A stretch of 64,000 bases of DNA from Caballeronia mineralivorans PML1(12) (GTDB lineage: Bacteria > Pseudomonadota > Gammaproteobacteria > Burkholderiales > Burkholderiaceae): the NCBI RefSeq assembly GCF_001028175.1, contig NZ_AEJF01000123.1:1-64000 (forward strand). The letters are read 5' to 3'. Below the pieces are notes generated by a model. That model was given only the letters and a program-made list of their open reading frames with translations, made no database searches and was not told the origin of the DNA. A program made the translations under genes and the position numbers. Positions 8,630 through 18,308 of this stretch are shown here, one piece after another (the stretch's first letter is position 1; every line of letters begins with the position of its first letter).

Positions 8630-11600
8630 ATGTGGATTGTCAGACTGGCCCTGAGCAGGCCTTACACCTTTATTGTTCTAGCGATCCTGCTGTTCATCAT
8701 GGGACCGCTTGCCATCATGCGTACGCCTACGGATATTTTCCCAAATATCAATATTCCGGTGGTGAGCATTGTCTGGTCGTTCAACGGTTTCTCCGCGGAA
8801 GACATGGCGCAGCGAATCACGTCGAACTACGAACGTGCGCTCACTTCCGACGTTGAAAATATCGAACATATTGAATCGCAGTCGCTGAACGGCGTCTCGG
8901 TCATCAAGATCTTCTTTCACCCCGGCGCCGATATCAACCGCGCTATCGCAGAGGCCGGTTCGAACGCCGAATCCCTTCTTCGTATCCTGCCCCCGGGCAC
9001 CTTGCCGCCGAACATCATTACGTATAACGCATCGACCGTGCCTATCCTGCAACTTGGCCTGTCGAGCAACACGTTGCCCGAGCAAACGCTCTATGACCTT
9101 GGCAACAGCTTCATCCGTACGCAGCTTGCTACCGTGCAGGGCGCTGCCGTCCCGCTGCCCTTTGGCGGCAAGATCCGCCAGATCATGGTCGACATCGATC
9201 CTCGTTCAATGCAGGCAAAAAGCTTGTCGCCCAGCGACGTGGTCAATGCCGTCAATGTGCAGAACCTGATCCTGCCGGGCGGCACGGCCAAGATCGGCTC
9301 GCGTGAATACAACGTGCAAATGAACGGTAGCACCGACAGCGTCGCGGCGCTCAACAACCTGCCGATCAAGACCGTCAAAGGCGGCGTGGTTTATGTACGC
9401 GACGTCGCGCAGGTGCGCGACGGTTACGCGCCGCAGACCAACATCGTGCGCAGCGAAGGCAAGCGCGCCGCGCTGCTCACGGTGGAGAAGACCGGCAGCA
9501 CGTCGACGCTGACCATCATCAGTCAAATCAAGGCCATGCTGCCGAAGATCTCCGCCGGCTTGCCCCAGGCCCTGCACATCACTCCGCTTTCCGATCAGTC
9601 GGTATTCGTGAAGTCGGCTGTGACCGGTGTTGTTCGGGAAGCCCTGATCGCCGCATGCCTTACCGCGCTGATGATCCTGCTGTTCCTCGGCAGCTGGCGC
9701 GCGACCCTGATCATTGCAGTCACCATTCCGCTTTCGGTGCTGACCTCGCTGATCGCGCTCTCGGCGCTCGGGGAAACCATCAACATCATGACCCTCGGAG
9801 GCCTGGCGCTGGCAGTCGGGATCCTGGTGGACGACGCGACCGTGGCTATCGAAAACATCACGCACCATCTGGAGAACGGCGCACCGCTGCATGACGCGAT
9901 CCTCAATGGATCGGGTGAGATCGCGGTGCCGACCTTCGTTTCAACACTTTCGATCTGCATTGTGTTCGTGCCGATGTTCCTGCTCTCAGGCGTGGCCCGT
10001 TACCTGTTTGTGCCGCTGGCAGAAGCTGTTGTGTTCGCAATGTGCGCGTCATACTTCTTCTCGCGCACGCTGATCCCGACGCTGGCGATGTATCTGATGA
10101 AGGCACCTTCGAAGGACGGCCAGCCGCCACGGGGACCGTTCGCGTTCCTGAAACGATTCCAGATGGCATTCGAACATCGCTTCGAACAGTTACGCCACGG
10201 TTATAAGGGAACGCTCAGCCGCGCAATCGAGAATCGCCACCGGTTCCTGCTGATCTTCATGCTGCTTTGCGTGGGTTCGCTCGCGCTCGTGCCCTTCACA
10301 GGCCGCGATTTCTTCCCGTCCGTGGATACCGGTGAAATCCGCCTGCATATGCGTGCACCGACCGGCACCCGGATCGAACAGACGGCGCGTATCGCAGACG
10401 AAGTCGAAGCGAAGATCCTCACTGTCATTCCGAAGTCGGAAGAGGCCGCCTTGCTCGACAACATCGGCGTTCCGGTGAGCGGCATCAACCTGACCTATGA
10501 TTCGTCGGCACCGGTTGGAACGGCAGACGCCGACATCATGATCACGCTGAAGGCAGGACATGCGCCGACCGCGGACTATGTCGCCAAGCTGCGCAACGTA
10601 CTGACCGCCTCGTTCCCTGGCACTACCTTCGCGTTCCTGCCGGCGGATATCGTCAGCCAGATCCTGAACTTCGGCCTTCCCGCGCCAATCGACATCCAGA
10701 TCGTCGGCAACAAGCTCGCCCAGAACCGCGTTGTTGCGAACAATCTGCTGGCGAAACTGCGGTCAGTGCGCGGTCTCGTCGATGCCCGTATCCAGCAGCC
10801 TGGAGACGAGCCCGCGATCAACGTGAACGTCGATCGCACCAAGGCGATCCAGGCCGGCCTGACGCAAAAGGACGTTGCGCAGAACCTGCTTATCGCACTG
10901 TCGGGCAGTTCGCAGACCACGCCAAACTTCTGGCTCGATCCAAAGAACGGCGTGAGTTATCCATTGATGACCGAAGTGCCGCAATACGATATTCATTCGC
11001 TGCAGACGCTCGCGAACGTACCGCTGACGCAAGCCGCGGGCTCGACCGCGCCGCAAAACCTGCTGGGCTCGCTCGGCACGATGTCGCGCAGCACGCAGCA
11101 AGCCGTGGTCTCGCACTACAACGTGCAACCCGTGCTCGACATCTTCGCCTCGGCGCAAGGACGCGACCTCGGCGGCGTGGCCTCCGACGTGACCACGCTC
11201 GTGGATCAGGCGCGGGCACAGTTGCCCCCCGGCTCTTCGATCGTCCTGCGCGGCCAGGTGCAGTCGATGAACGAATCGTTCAGCGGCTTGGGGATGGGAC
11301 TCGTATTCGCCATCGTGCTGGTGTACCTCCTGATGGTCGTGAACTTCCAGTCGTGGATCGACCCGCTCATCATCATCAGCGGCTTGCCTGCGTCGCTGGC
11401 GGGTATTGCATGGATGCTCTTTGCCACGCACACCACGCTCAGCGTTCCCGCGCTGACAGGAACGATCTTGTGTATCGGCATTGCGACGGCCAACAGCATT
11501 CTCGTCATCAACACGGCGCGCGAGATGTTGCAGGGCGGCGCGGCGCCGCTGACCGCTGCGCTCGATGCCGGCTTCAGCCGTTTCCGTCCCGTCCTGATGA

Positions 11601-11821
11601 CCGCGCTCGCGATGCTTATCGGCATGTTGCCCATGGCGCTTGGTCTCGGTGACGGCGGCGAACAGAATGCGCCGCTCGGCCGTGCAGTGATCGGCGGCCT
11701 GGCGATCGGCACGGTCTCTACCCTTCTTTTCGTCCCGGTCGTTTTCGGCATGGTCCACACGTGGATCGAAAAGCGACGCTTGAAAAAAGCGGCGGCGCAA
11801 GCCACTCCGGCCATCCAGTGA
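8630..11821 (+). CDS. RND efflux pump, inner-membrane permease
   Basis: The 1063-residue protein is a full-length RND transporter of the hydrophobe/amphiphile efflux group. It begins with the first transmembrane helix and the DIFPNINIPVVSIVW motif. The proton-relay Asp pair is in VGILVDDATVAIENI in TM4. Two homologous halves each have a large periplasmic loop; the second half carries GRDFFPSVDTGEIRLHMRAPTG and FRPVLMTALAMLIGMLPMALGLGDGGEQNAPLG. It exports drugs or solvents with the adaptor and outer-membrane factor encoded directly downstream; the substrate is unknown. A two-component system encoded tail-to-tail is the likely regulator. Confidence 0.92.
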   Translation: MWIVRLALSRPYTFIVLAILLFIMGPLAIMRTPTDIFPNINIPVVSIVWSFNGFSAEDMAQRITSNYERALTSDVENIEHIESQSLNGVSVIKIFFHPGADINRAIAEAGSNAESLLRILPPGTLPPNIITYNASTVPILQLGLSSNTLPEQTLYDLGNSFIRTQLATVQGAAVPLPFGGKIRQIMVDIDPRSMQAKSLSPSDVVNAVNVQNLILPGGTAKIGSREYNVQMNGSTDSVAALNNLPIKTVKGGVVYVRDVAQVRDGYAPQTNIVRSEGKRAALLTVEKTGSTSTLTIISQIKAMLPKISAGLPQALHITPLSDQSVFVKSAVTGVVREALIAACLTALMILLFLGSWRATLIIAVTIPLSVLTSLIALSALGETINIMTLGGLALAVGILVDDATVAIENITHHLENGAPLHDAILNGSGEIAVPTFVSTLSICIVFVPMFLLSGVARYLFVPLAEAVVFAMCASYFFSRTLIPTLAMYLMKAPSKDGQPPRGPFAFLKRFQMAFEHRFEQLRHGYKGTLSRAIENRHRFLLIFMLLCVGSLALVPFTGRDFFPSVDTGEIRLHMRAPTGTRIEQTARIADEVEAKILTVIPKSEEAALLDNIGVPVSGINLTYDSSAPVGTADADIMITLKAGHAPTADYVAKLRNVLTASFPGTTFAFLPADIVSQILNFGLPAPIDIQIVGNKLAQNRVVANNLLAKLRSVRGLVDARIQQPGDEPAINVNVDRTKAIQAGLTQKDVAQNLLIALSGSSQTTPNFWLDPKNGVSYPLMTEVPQYDIHSLQTLANVPLTQAAGSTAPQNLLGSLGTMSRSTQQAVVSHYNVQPVLDIFASAQGRDLGGVASDVTTLVDQARAQLPPGSSIVLRGQVQSMNESFSGLGMGLVFAIVLVYLLMVVNFQSWIDPLIIISGLPASLAGIAWMLFATHTTLSVPALTGTILCIGIATANSILVINTAREMLQGGAAPLTAALDAGFSRFRPVLMTALAMLIGMLPMALGLGDGGEQNAPLGRAVIGGLAIGTVSTLLFVPVVFGMVHTWIEKRRLKKAAAQATPAIQ

Positions 11822-11844
11822 CTGCCTTTAAAAGAGCTTAGAAA

Positions 11845-13044
11845 ATGGACCATCACAACGACCTGCATGAACCACAGACCTCGGCTGACGAGATCAAGCC
11901 TGCCGCACGGCGACGCTTCGTGGTGCCGCTGGCATTCGGCGCCATCGCTGCCGCGCTGCTTGTCATCGGCATTGTTCCGAGGCTGCACGCAAGCACCGCG
12001 CTGACCTCGCAAGCCGCTGCGCAAAACGCGCTGAGCGTCTCCGTCATCAAGCCGCACAACGCCCCTGCGACCCAGGAGCTGCTGCTTCCCGGCGCCGTGA
12101 CAGCCTACGCCGATGCGTCGATCTACGCCCGCACGAGCGGCTATATCCAGCACTGGAATGCCGATATCGGCACCCGGGTCAAGGCCGGGCAAACACTGGC
12201 CATCATTCAGACACCAGAACTCGATGCGCAGCTTCATCAGGCTCGTGCAGACGAAGCGACGGCACAGGCCAATTTCGAATACGCCAAAGTCACCGCGCAA
12301 CGCTGGCAGGACATGCTGAAGACGCAGTCGGTCGCGCAACAGGACACTGACACCAAGGTCAGCGACATGCAGGCAAAACGCGCCATGCTGCAGTCCTCTC
12401 AAGCCAATGTGCAACGCCTGTCCGAGCTGGTTTCGTACGAGAACGTAAGCGCACCCTTCGACGGCGTGATCACGGTACGCAACGTGAATGTGGGTTCATT
12501 GGTCACGGCAGGCAGTTCACCGGGCCTGGCCGCGCAGCCCGGTGAACTCTTTCACATCGAGCAGACGGATACGCTACGCGTATTCGTCGACGTGCCGCAA
12601 AACGATGCGCCCTACGTTACGCCGGACACCGCCGTCTATCTGAGCGTGCAGCAATATCCAGGCAGGCATTTCGCCGGTAAGGTCGCACGCAGTGCGGGCG
12701 CGATCGATCCGGTGAGCCGCACCTTGCATGTGGAAGTCGATGTCGACAACCGCGACGGCGCGCTGATGCCCGGCGCCTACGCGCAGGTGCATCTGGCCTT
12801 GCAGAACACCAACCCGGCGCTCGACTTGCCGGTTAGCGCACTGCTCTTCCGGCCCAATGGCGTGACGGTCGCGGTTGTTGACAATACCGGCAAGACCGCG
12901 CTGAAGAACGTGACCATCGGACGGGATTTCGGCACCCACGTGGAAGTCACGACCGGGCTCACCGCCAATGATCGCGTGATCGACAATCCGGGTGATGCCA
13001 TCAGTCCCGGCGAGCCGGTGCAGATCGCTTCGTCCGCTTCGTGA
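11845..13044 (+). CDS. RND efflux periplasmic adaptor (MFP)
   Basis: The 399-residue adaptor bridges the inner-membrane pump and outer-membrane channel. A single N-terminal membrane anchor follows a short basic cytoplasmic tail. Then come the lipoyl half-motif (YARTSGYIQHWNADIGTRVKAGQTLAIIQTPEL), a coiled-coil hairpin around residues 130-190, the second lipoyl half and beta-barrel (ENVSAPFDGVITVRNVNVGSLV), and a membrane-proximal domain. It lies 23 bases after the pump gene and overlaps the reading frame that precedes the outer-membrane factor, so the three are surely one operon. Confidence 0.92.
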   Translation: MDHHNDLHEPQTSADEIKPAARRRFVVPLAFGAIAAALLVIGIVPRLHASTALTSQAAAQNALSVSVIKPHNAPATQELLLPGAVTAYADASIYARTSGYIQHWNADIGTRVKAGQTLAIIQTPELDAQLHQARADEATAQANFEYAKVTAQRWQDMLKTQSVAQQDTDTKVSDMQAKRAMLQSSQANVQRLSELVSYENVSAPFDGVITVRNVNVGSLVTAGSSPGLAAQPGELFHIEQTDTLRVFVDVPQNDAPYVTPDTAVYLSVQQYPGRHFAGKVARSAGAIDPVSRTLHVEVDVDNRDGALMPGAYAQVHLALQNTNPALDLPVSALLFRPNGVTVAVVDNTGKTALKNVTIGRDFGTHVEVTTGLTANDRVIDNPGDAISPGEPVQIASSAS

Positions 13045-13055
13045 GGATCGCGCCC

Positions 13056-14498
13056 ATGTCCATGTCACCTGCTTCCTTCACCCGCAAGACACTGGTTGCC
13101 TGCGTGAGTGCAGCACTCGCCGCTTGCTCGACCATGCCGGCCTACCAGAAACCGGACGTCGCCGTTCCGGCGCACTACGCCGGCGCCGCCGGGTGGACGC
13201 CGGCCGCACCTGCCGACACGCAGCCGCGCGGCCCATGGTGGACCGTCTTTGGCGACCCGGAACTGAACCAGCTTGAAAGCCGTATCGATGTATCGAACCA
13301 GACCGTGAAGAAAGCGGTCGCGCAGTTGCAACAGGCGCGCTCGCTCGTCGACTATCAGCGCGCCGGTTTCTTCCCGACCGTGACTGCCGGCGCGTCGCAA
13401 ACCCGGTTCCGTACATCGCAGAATGTGCAGGGCCATTCGCTTGCGGGCAAGACCATACCTGATTATTCAGCCGGCCTGAACGCTTCGTGGGAACCCGACC
13501 TCTTCGGCCGCGTGAAGGACGCAACAGTCAACGCGCAAGCGAATGCCCAGGCAAGCGAGGCCGACCTCGAAGCGGTGCGTCTTTCGATGACGAGCGACCT
13601 GGCCGTAGATTACTTCGACCTGCGTTCACTCGACACCCAGAAGAAACTTCTCGACGACACCGTAAAAGCCTATGCCGACGCATTGCGGATCCTGAACGAC
13701 CAGCTCAAGAACGGCGCAATCGATGCCTCCGCCGTGGCGCAAGCCGCGACCCAGCTGGAAAGCACGCGGACACAAGACACGGATATCGATGTCCAGCGCG
13801 CGCAACTGCAGCACGCGATCGCCACGTTGATCGGTGAACCGGCATCGACTTTCTCGATCCCTCCAAAGGTGGAATCGTTCGCAGTGCCGGCCATTCCGGC
13901 TAGCCTGCCTTCGCAGCTTCTCGAACGACGCCCCGATATTGCCGCCGCCGAACGCCGTGTATTCGCCGCCAACGCGCAGATTGGCGAGGCCCATGCCGCG
14001 TTCTTTCCTGATCTCATGCTGTCCGCAAGTGCCGGCCTCGAAAGCACGTTTTTTGCGCCCTGGCTGACCGCATCGAGTCTCTTCTGGTCGATCGGTCCGC
14101 AACTGGTCGGTACGCTCTTTGACGGCGGCCGGCGCGATGCCACGCTGAAGGGCGCCAATGCGCAATACGACGGCTCGGTCGCCGACTACAGGCAGACCGT
14201 GCTCGTGGCCTTCCAGCAGGTCGAGGATAATATGTCGGCACTGCACTCGCTGGAGAGCGAAGCGGCGAGCGAGCAGCGCGCGACAGCGGCAGCCGTACTT
14301 GCGTTGAAACTCACGACCAACCGGTTTCAGGCGGGTGCGGTGAGTTATCTCGACGTAGTGACTGCCCAGACCATTGCGTTGACAAACGAGCGCACCGCGG
14401 ACCAGATCGATGCACGCAGGCTTGATGCAAGCGTGTTGTTATTGAAGGCGCTGGGCGGCGGTTGGCAAGGGCTCACGTCCGCGCAAACGTCAGGATGA
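13056..14498 (+). CDS. RND outer-membrane factor lipoprotein (NodT family)
   Basis: The 480-residue protein is a TolC-like outer-membrane channel of the NodT lipoprotein family. The signal ends in a lipobox (LAAC, followed by STM), so it is lipid-anchored. Two repeats of the outer-membrane efflux domain follow, with WWTVFGDPELNQLESR, PDLFGRVKD and ERRPDIAAAERRVFAANAQIGEAHAAFFPDL as family landmarks. I prefer the ATG at 13056 with GAGGAT upstream; a GTG at 13041 is in frame. Its last 26 bases overlap the 3' end of the histidine kinase gene on the other strand. Confidence 0.9.
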   Translation: MSMSPASFTRKTLVACVSAALAACSTMPAYQKPDVAVPAHYAGAAGWTPAAPADTQPRGPWWTVFGDPELNQLESRIDVSNQTVKKAVAQLQQARSLVDYQRAGFFPTVTAGASQTRFRTSQNVQGHSLAGKTIPDYSAGLNASWEPDLFGRVKDATVNAQANAQASEADLEAVRLSMTSDLAVDYFDLRSLDTQKKLLDDTVKAYADALRILNDQLKNGAIDASAVAQAATQLESTRTQDTDIDVQRAQLQHAIATLIGEPASTFSIPPKVESFAVPAIPASLPSQLLERRPDIAAAERRVFAANAQIGEAHAAFFPDLMLSASAGLESTFFAPWLTASSLFWSIGPQLVGTLFDGGRRDATLKGANAQYDGSVADYRQTVLVAFQQVEDNMSALHSLESEAASEQRATAAAVLALKLTTNRFQAGAVSYLDVVTAQTIALTNERTADQIDARRLDASVLLLKALGGGWQGLTSAQTSG

Positions 14499-15879
14499 AC
14501 CGCGTGCCGGCCGCGCCGCTTTCGGCGTGGACGGTGCCGCCATGAAGCTCCATGATCGTACGCACGATGGCAAGCCCCAGGCCGGTCGATCCGCTCGAAG
14601 GCGCGCCGCTGGTGCGCGACGGATCGACACGATAGAACCTGTCGAAGATGCGTTCGAGCAGCGCTTGATCGATGGGGGTTCCCTGGTTCGCAACGGTAAC
14701 CCGCAGACCACTGGCGCTCTCGGTCACCTGCAAAGTGATCTCGCCGTCGCGCGGCGTGTAACGGACGGCGTTGGCGAGCAGATTGCTGACCGCACGACGG
14801 AACAGTTCGACATCGGCCTTTAGCCGCCCGTTGCCGATCACGCGGATGTGTACGCCCGCATCCTCGGCAATACCTTCGAAGTACTCTGCAATCCTTTTCA
14901 ATTCCGCTTCCACGTCAAACTCACGCGTATTCCTGGCGAATTGCGGATGCTCGGCACGGGCAAGGAACAGCACGTTTTCGATCATGCGCGACAGGCGGTC
15001 GCACTCCTCCAGGTTCGACGCCAGCAGCGCCTGATATTCCTCGCTCGAACGCGGTCGCGCGAGCGCCACTTCGGTCGCACCACGCAGGTTGCCGAGCGGC
15101 GTGCGCATGTCGTGCGCCAGGTCGGCGGTGTACTGCGAGAGTCGCTGGAAGCCGCTATCAAGGCCGCCGAGCATCGTATTCAGTGCCGTGACCAGCGAGC
15201 CCAATTCCTGGGGAACGTTGTCAGCTTTGATGCGGGTGTTGAGCTTGTCGACGGTTACATTGCCGGCGCTTCTCGCGATATCGCGCAACGGTTTGAGCGA
15301 CTGGCGAACCAGCAGATAACTCATGAGGAATGCGATCAGCATGCCGGCGATTCCCGCCGCACGCAGGCGATCGCGATAATGGTCGAGTAACAACCACCGG
15401 TCGTGCATGTTGCGCGACACGATGATCGTTACGACCGCGCCATCCTGAAGCACGGCGTCCACTGCAATGCTGCGGATCGGCAAACCGTCGGCGGAAATCG
15501 AATCCGCCATGAGCGCCTCCGTGATCTGTTGCGATGCCGCGGCGCGCTTCGCCGGCGGTGCAACAGAGCCAGCCGTACTGGGGGCGTTATGTTCGAGCAG
15601 GAGGTGCCCTTCAGGGTCGACCACCTCCACCGACAACGCCTCGTTTCCCAGCACCTGGCTCGTCAGGCGTTCGCTGTAGACGCGAACGTCTGCAAGCGTG
15701 TCCAGTTCCTCTGCAAGGCGTCGCGTGTGACGCGCCGCGAGCACGATGTCCAGGTCATCCTGCGCTTTCACCTGGTGTTCGAGCGCAAGATAGACAAAGG
15801 TGCCGACTAACGCAAAGACCGCGAGCGTCGTCCCGGCGAATGCAAAAGCCAGCGTGGCCGTCAAGGAGCGGGCACGCAT
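14473..15879 (-). CDS. sensor histidine kinase (EnvZ/CusS-like)
   Basis: The 468-residue inner-membrane kinase has a transmembrane segment at about 10-32, a periplasmic sensor of about 130 residues, a second segment near 172-192, a HAMP linker, a HisKA domain with phospho-acceptor His about 256 (DLAHDMRTPLGNLRG), and an ATP-binding domain with N box (VSNLLANAVRYTPRDG) and a GLGLAIVRTIMELHGG box. The ATG at 15879 overlaps the stop of the response regulator (TGATG), so the two are translationally coupled. Position next to the RND operon suggests that it senses an efflux substrate or envelope stress. The signal is unknown. Confidence 0.9.
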   Translation of the reverse strand: MRARSLTATLAFAFAGTTLAVFALVGTFVYLALEHQVKAQDDLDIVLAARHTRRLAEELDTLADVRVYSERLTSQVLGNEALSVEVVDPEGHLLLEHNAPSTAGSVAPPAKRAAASQQITEALMADSISADGLPIRSIAVDAVLQDGAVVTIIVSRNMHDRWLLLDHYRDRLRAAGIAGMLIAFLMSYLLVRQSLKPLRDIARSAGNVTVDKLNTRIKADNVPQELGSLVTALNTMLGGLDSGFQRLSQYTADLAHDMRTPLGNLRGATEVALARPRSSEEYQALLASNLEECDRLSRMIENVLFLARAEHPQFARNTREFDVEAELKRIAEYFEGIAEDAGVHIRVIGNGRLKADVELFRRAVSNLLANAVRYTPRDGEITLQVTESASGLRVTVANQGTPIDQALLERIFDRFYRVDPSRTSGAPSSGSTGLGLAIVRTIMELHGGTVHAESGAAGTRFILTFART

Positions 15880-16556
15880 CAACCAGTCTCTTTCAGGTCG
15901 ATGACATAACCCACGCCGCGCACTGTCTGGATCAGCTTCACGTCATAGTCGTCGTCGATCTTCGCGCGCAGCCGGCGAATCGCGACCTCGACCACGTTGG
16001 TGTCGCTGTCGAAATTCATGTCCCACACATAGGACGCGATCTGCGTGCGGCTCAGCACCTCGCCCTGCCTTCTTGCCAGTAGCTGAAGCAGGGCAAACTC
16101 GCGCGGCGTCAGGTCGACGCGCTTGCCACCGCGCCGGACCTTGCGGCGGATGACGTCGATCTCCAGGTCGCCGACCACGATCAGGTCGCTCTCCCGCGGC
16201 GGGCCGCGCCGCGCGAGGGTACGCACGCGCGCCAGTAGTTCGACGAAAGCGAAAGGCTTGACGAGGTAATCGTCGCCGCCTAGTTCAAGCCCGCGCACCC
16301 GGTCACTGACGTCGTCCCGGGCGGTCAGGAACAGGACCGGCGTCGCCTTGCTGGTGCGCAAGGTCTTGAGCACCGTCCAGCCGTCCATGGTGGGTAACAT
16401 GACGTCGAGCACGATCACGTCGTAGTCCTCTTCCTGCGCCTGGATCAGGCCCGTTGCACCGTCGCTTGCGACGTCAACCACGTAGCCTGATTCTTCAAGG
16501 CCTTTCTTGAGGTACAACCCTGCTTTCTGTTCGTCTTCGATGACCAGTATTTTCAT
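15879..16556 (-). CDS. OmpR/PhoB-family response regulator
   Basis: The 225-residue regulator has a receiver domain with phospho-acceptor Asp51 (VIVLDVMLP), an acidic pocket at residues 7-9 and the conserved Lys in DYLVKPFAF, followed by a winged-helix DNA-binding domain (RKVRRGGKRVDLTPREFALLQLLARRQGEVLSR ... VAIRRLRAKID). This layout matches heavy-metal-type regulators such as CusR/IrlR. It is the first gene of a two-gene operon with the kinase. Its promoter region abuts a repeat element and an IS5-family insertion only about 130-340 bases upstream, which may affect expression. Confidence 0.92.
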   Translation of the reverse strand: MKILVIEDEQKAGLYLKKGLEESGYVVDVASDGATGLIQAQEEDYDVIVLDVMLPTMDGWTVLKTLRTSKATPVLFLTARDDVSDRVRGLELGGDDYLVKPFAFVELLARVRTLARRGPPRESDLIVVGDLEIDVIRRKVRRGGKRVDLTPREFALLQLLARRQGEVLSRTQIASYVWDMNFDSDTNVVEVAIRRLRAKIDDDYDVKLIQTVRGVGYVIDLKETG

Positions 16557-16898
16557 GGCTCCGCCTGGATCTGGGGCTGATATGTGCTACTGGCAGTTTA
16601 CGCCGAAGACGGCGGTGCGCGATTACAAATACGTTATCTTGGGTTGGTGCCTGAAGGGAACCAGCGTGGACGGGGTTTTCGTTCGCACTCGGGGTGGGGT
16701 TGGGGTTCTTGCGCTCGTGGGTCTGGGTCTATGCCGGGTTGCTGCTTTCGGCTTTAGTGGTCTGCATGAGTTGGATATTCTTTTTATCACTATTAGCCAC
16801 TGTGCGTGGCGGCACTTCATTTCTTTTTCCGACGACGGCGAAAAAGAAACAGAAGCAAAGAAAACGCATCCCAACAATCGGCAAGTTAGTGTCCCTAG

Positions 16899-18104
16899 GG
16901 AAACGCTGATTTATTCGTGATGTCGGTCATCGTGGGAGCGCCCGACACGTTGAACAGAGCAGGGTCTTGGAATGAGCCGAAGATGAAGCGACAAATCAGT
17001 TTTGCGGAAGCGGAAAGCCAAGGGAAGAAACGGGTGACGCGCCGTCAGCGGTTCTTGACGGAGATGGAAAGCGTCGTGCCGTGGCCTCGCTTGCTTGCGG
17101 CGATCGAACCGTACTACCCGAAAGGTGAACGTGGCCGCCCGCCGATTGGACTGGAACGGATGCTGCGGATTTACTTCTTGCAGCAGTGGTACGGACTGTC
17201 AGATGAGGCGCTGGAAGACGCGCTGTACGACAGCATCGCAATGCGCACGTTTGCCGGGATCGATCTGGCTGTCGAGTGCGTACCGGATGCGACCACGCTG
17301 TTGAAGTTTCGCCGGCTGCTGGTCGAACATGACCTGACGAGGGCCTTGTTTGATGAGATCGGCATCATGCTTTGCCAACGCGGCCTGTTGATGAAGGAAG
17401 GCACGATCGTGGACGCCACGATCATTGAGGCACCGCCGTCGACCAAGAACGCCGAGAAGAGCCGTGACCCGGAGATGCATCAGACCAGGAAGGGCAACGA
17501 ATGGCACTTTGGCATGAAGGCCCATGTCGGCGTGGATGCCGATTCGGGGCTGGTGCACAGCCTGATTGGCACCGCAGCAAATGAATCGGACGTCTCGCAG
17601 GCGCACGCGTTGCTGCACGGCCACGAAGAACGGGCGTTTGGCGATGCTGGCTACACGGGCGTGGCTTCTCGCGACGAGATGCAAGGCAAGTCGGTGAAGT
17701 GGCATGTCGCGCTCAAGCGCGGGAAGATCAAAGCCATGCGCGACGGCGCGTTGAAGGATCTGCTGATCGCCGCCGAACGCACCAAGGCGCAGATTCGTGC
17801 CCGGGTCGAGCACCCGTTCCACGTCATCAAGAATTTGTTCCGTCATCGCAAGGTTCGCTACAAGGGTTTGGCCAAGAATACGGCGCAGTTGTTCAGCCTG
17901 TTCGGCCTGGCAAATCTGGTGCTCGCCAGGAAGCGGTTGTTGGCCCCACAGGTGAGGGATCTGTCCTGAGCGCGCAAAACGCGCCAGGAGGCGCATGAAA
18001 TGGCGGAAAAACTGCGCTGAATCTGGGTGTTTCTCTCTCACCATGAAAAGCCGAGGTCAAAGGCGTGCGCAACATCATGCACAAACTCATTGATCAGCAT
18101 TTCC
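16899..18104 (+). mobile_element. IS5-family insertion sequence, complete
   Basis: The element is about 1206 bases long. Its ends are imperfect inverted repeats: GGAAACGCTGATTTATT on the left, and on the right the complement of GGAAATGCTGATCAATG. CTAG occurs on both sides (16895-16898 and 18105-18108) as a 4-base target duplication, as expected for IS5-type elements with YTAR targets. The intact repeat at 53.8 kb shows one CTAG at the same place, so it serves as the empty site. It carries one intact transposase gene. The exact ISfinder name is not assigned. Confidence 0.88.
16983..17969 (+). CDS. IS5-family DDE transposase
   Basis: The 328-residue transposase has the N-terminal DUF772-type domain (LERMLRIYFLQQWYGLSDEALEDALYDS) and a complete DDE catalytic set: Asp144 in TIVDATIIEAP, Asp221 in FGDAGYTG and Glu276 in RARVEHPFHVIK with the Y/R-region characteristic of IS5. 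The frame is intact, so the element may still be active. An upstream in-frame ATG at 16917 is possible, but MKRQISFAEAE at 16983 looks like the usual start of this subgroup. Confidence 0.9.
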   Translation: MKRQISFAEAESQGKKRVTRRQRFLTEMESVVPWPRLLAAIEPYYPKGERGRPPIGLERMLRIYFLQQWYGLSDEALEDALYDSIAMRTFAGIDLAVECVPDATTLLKFRRLLVEHDLTRALFDEIGIMLCQRGLLMKEGTIVDATIIEAPPSTKNAEKSRDPEMHQTRKGNEWHFGMKAHVGVDADSGLVHSLIGTAANESDVSQAHALLHGHEERAFGDAGYTGVASRDEMQGKSVKWHVALKRGKIKAMRDGALKDLLIAAERTKAQIRARVEHPFHVIKNLFRHRKVRYKGLAKNTAQLFSLFGLANLVLARKRLLAPQVRDLS

Positions 18105-18308
18105 CTAGCGTGCAGGCCTCAGTTTTTGGCACCTGATAGCACGGTGCTCGCCAGACTCACCGATGTTTGAACCCCTCCTTCTCGCGAATCCTGACACGAA
18201 CACGCTTCGCCCCCAACGCTCTCGGGCAAGCACCATGACCCACAGACCATGACGGCCTGACGTGTGCTGGTTGCCTCATTTCCGGGTGGGTTGGCTACCT
18301 GATCTGCG

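Larger units (their letters stand above)
16690..18216 (+). repeat. multi-hairpin repeat, copy A (split by an IS)
   Basis: The left part (about 16690-16898) and right part (18105 to about 18216) are together homologous to the uninterrupted copy at 53562-53955. Shared landmarks are CACTATTAGCCACTGTGCGT, CAATCGGCAAGTTAGTGTCC and, to the right of the insertion, GGCACCTGATAGCACGGTGC. This copy is the most diverged: its first hairpin is changed and GCTAGG after the insertion reads GCCTCA. It is separated into halves by an IS5-family element at the CTAG of the repeat. Confidence 0.75.

Noticed and set aside
13626..14246. Long antisense frames opposite the outer-membrane factor and other GC-rich genes
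   Set aside because: Such frames are common shadows in high-GC coding DNA. They lack ribosome sites and recognisable domains.
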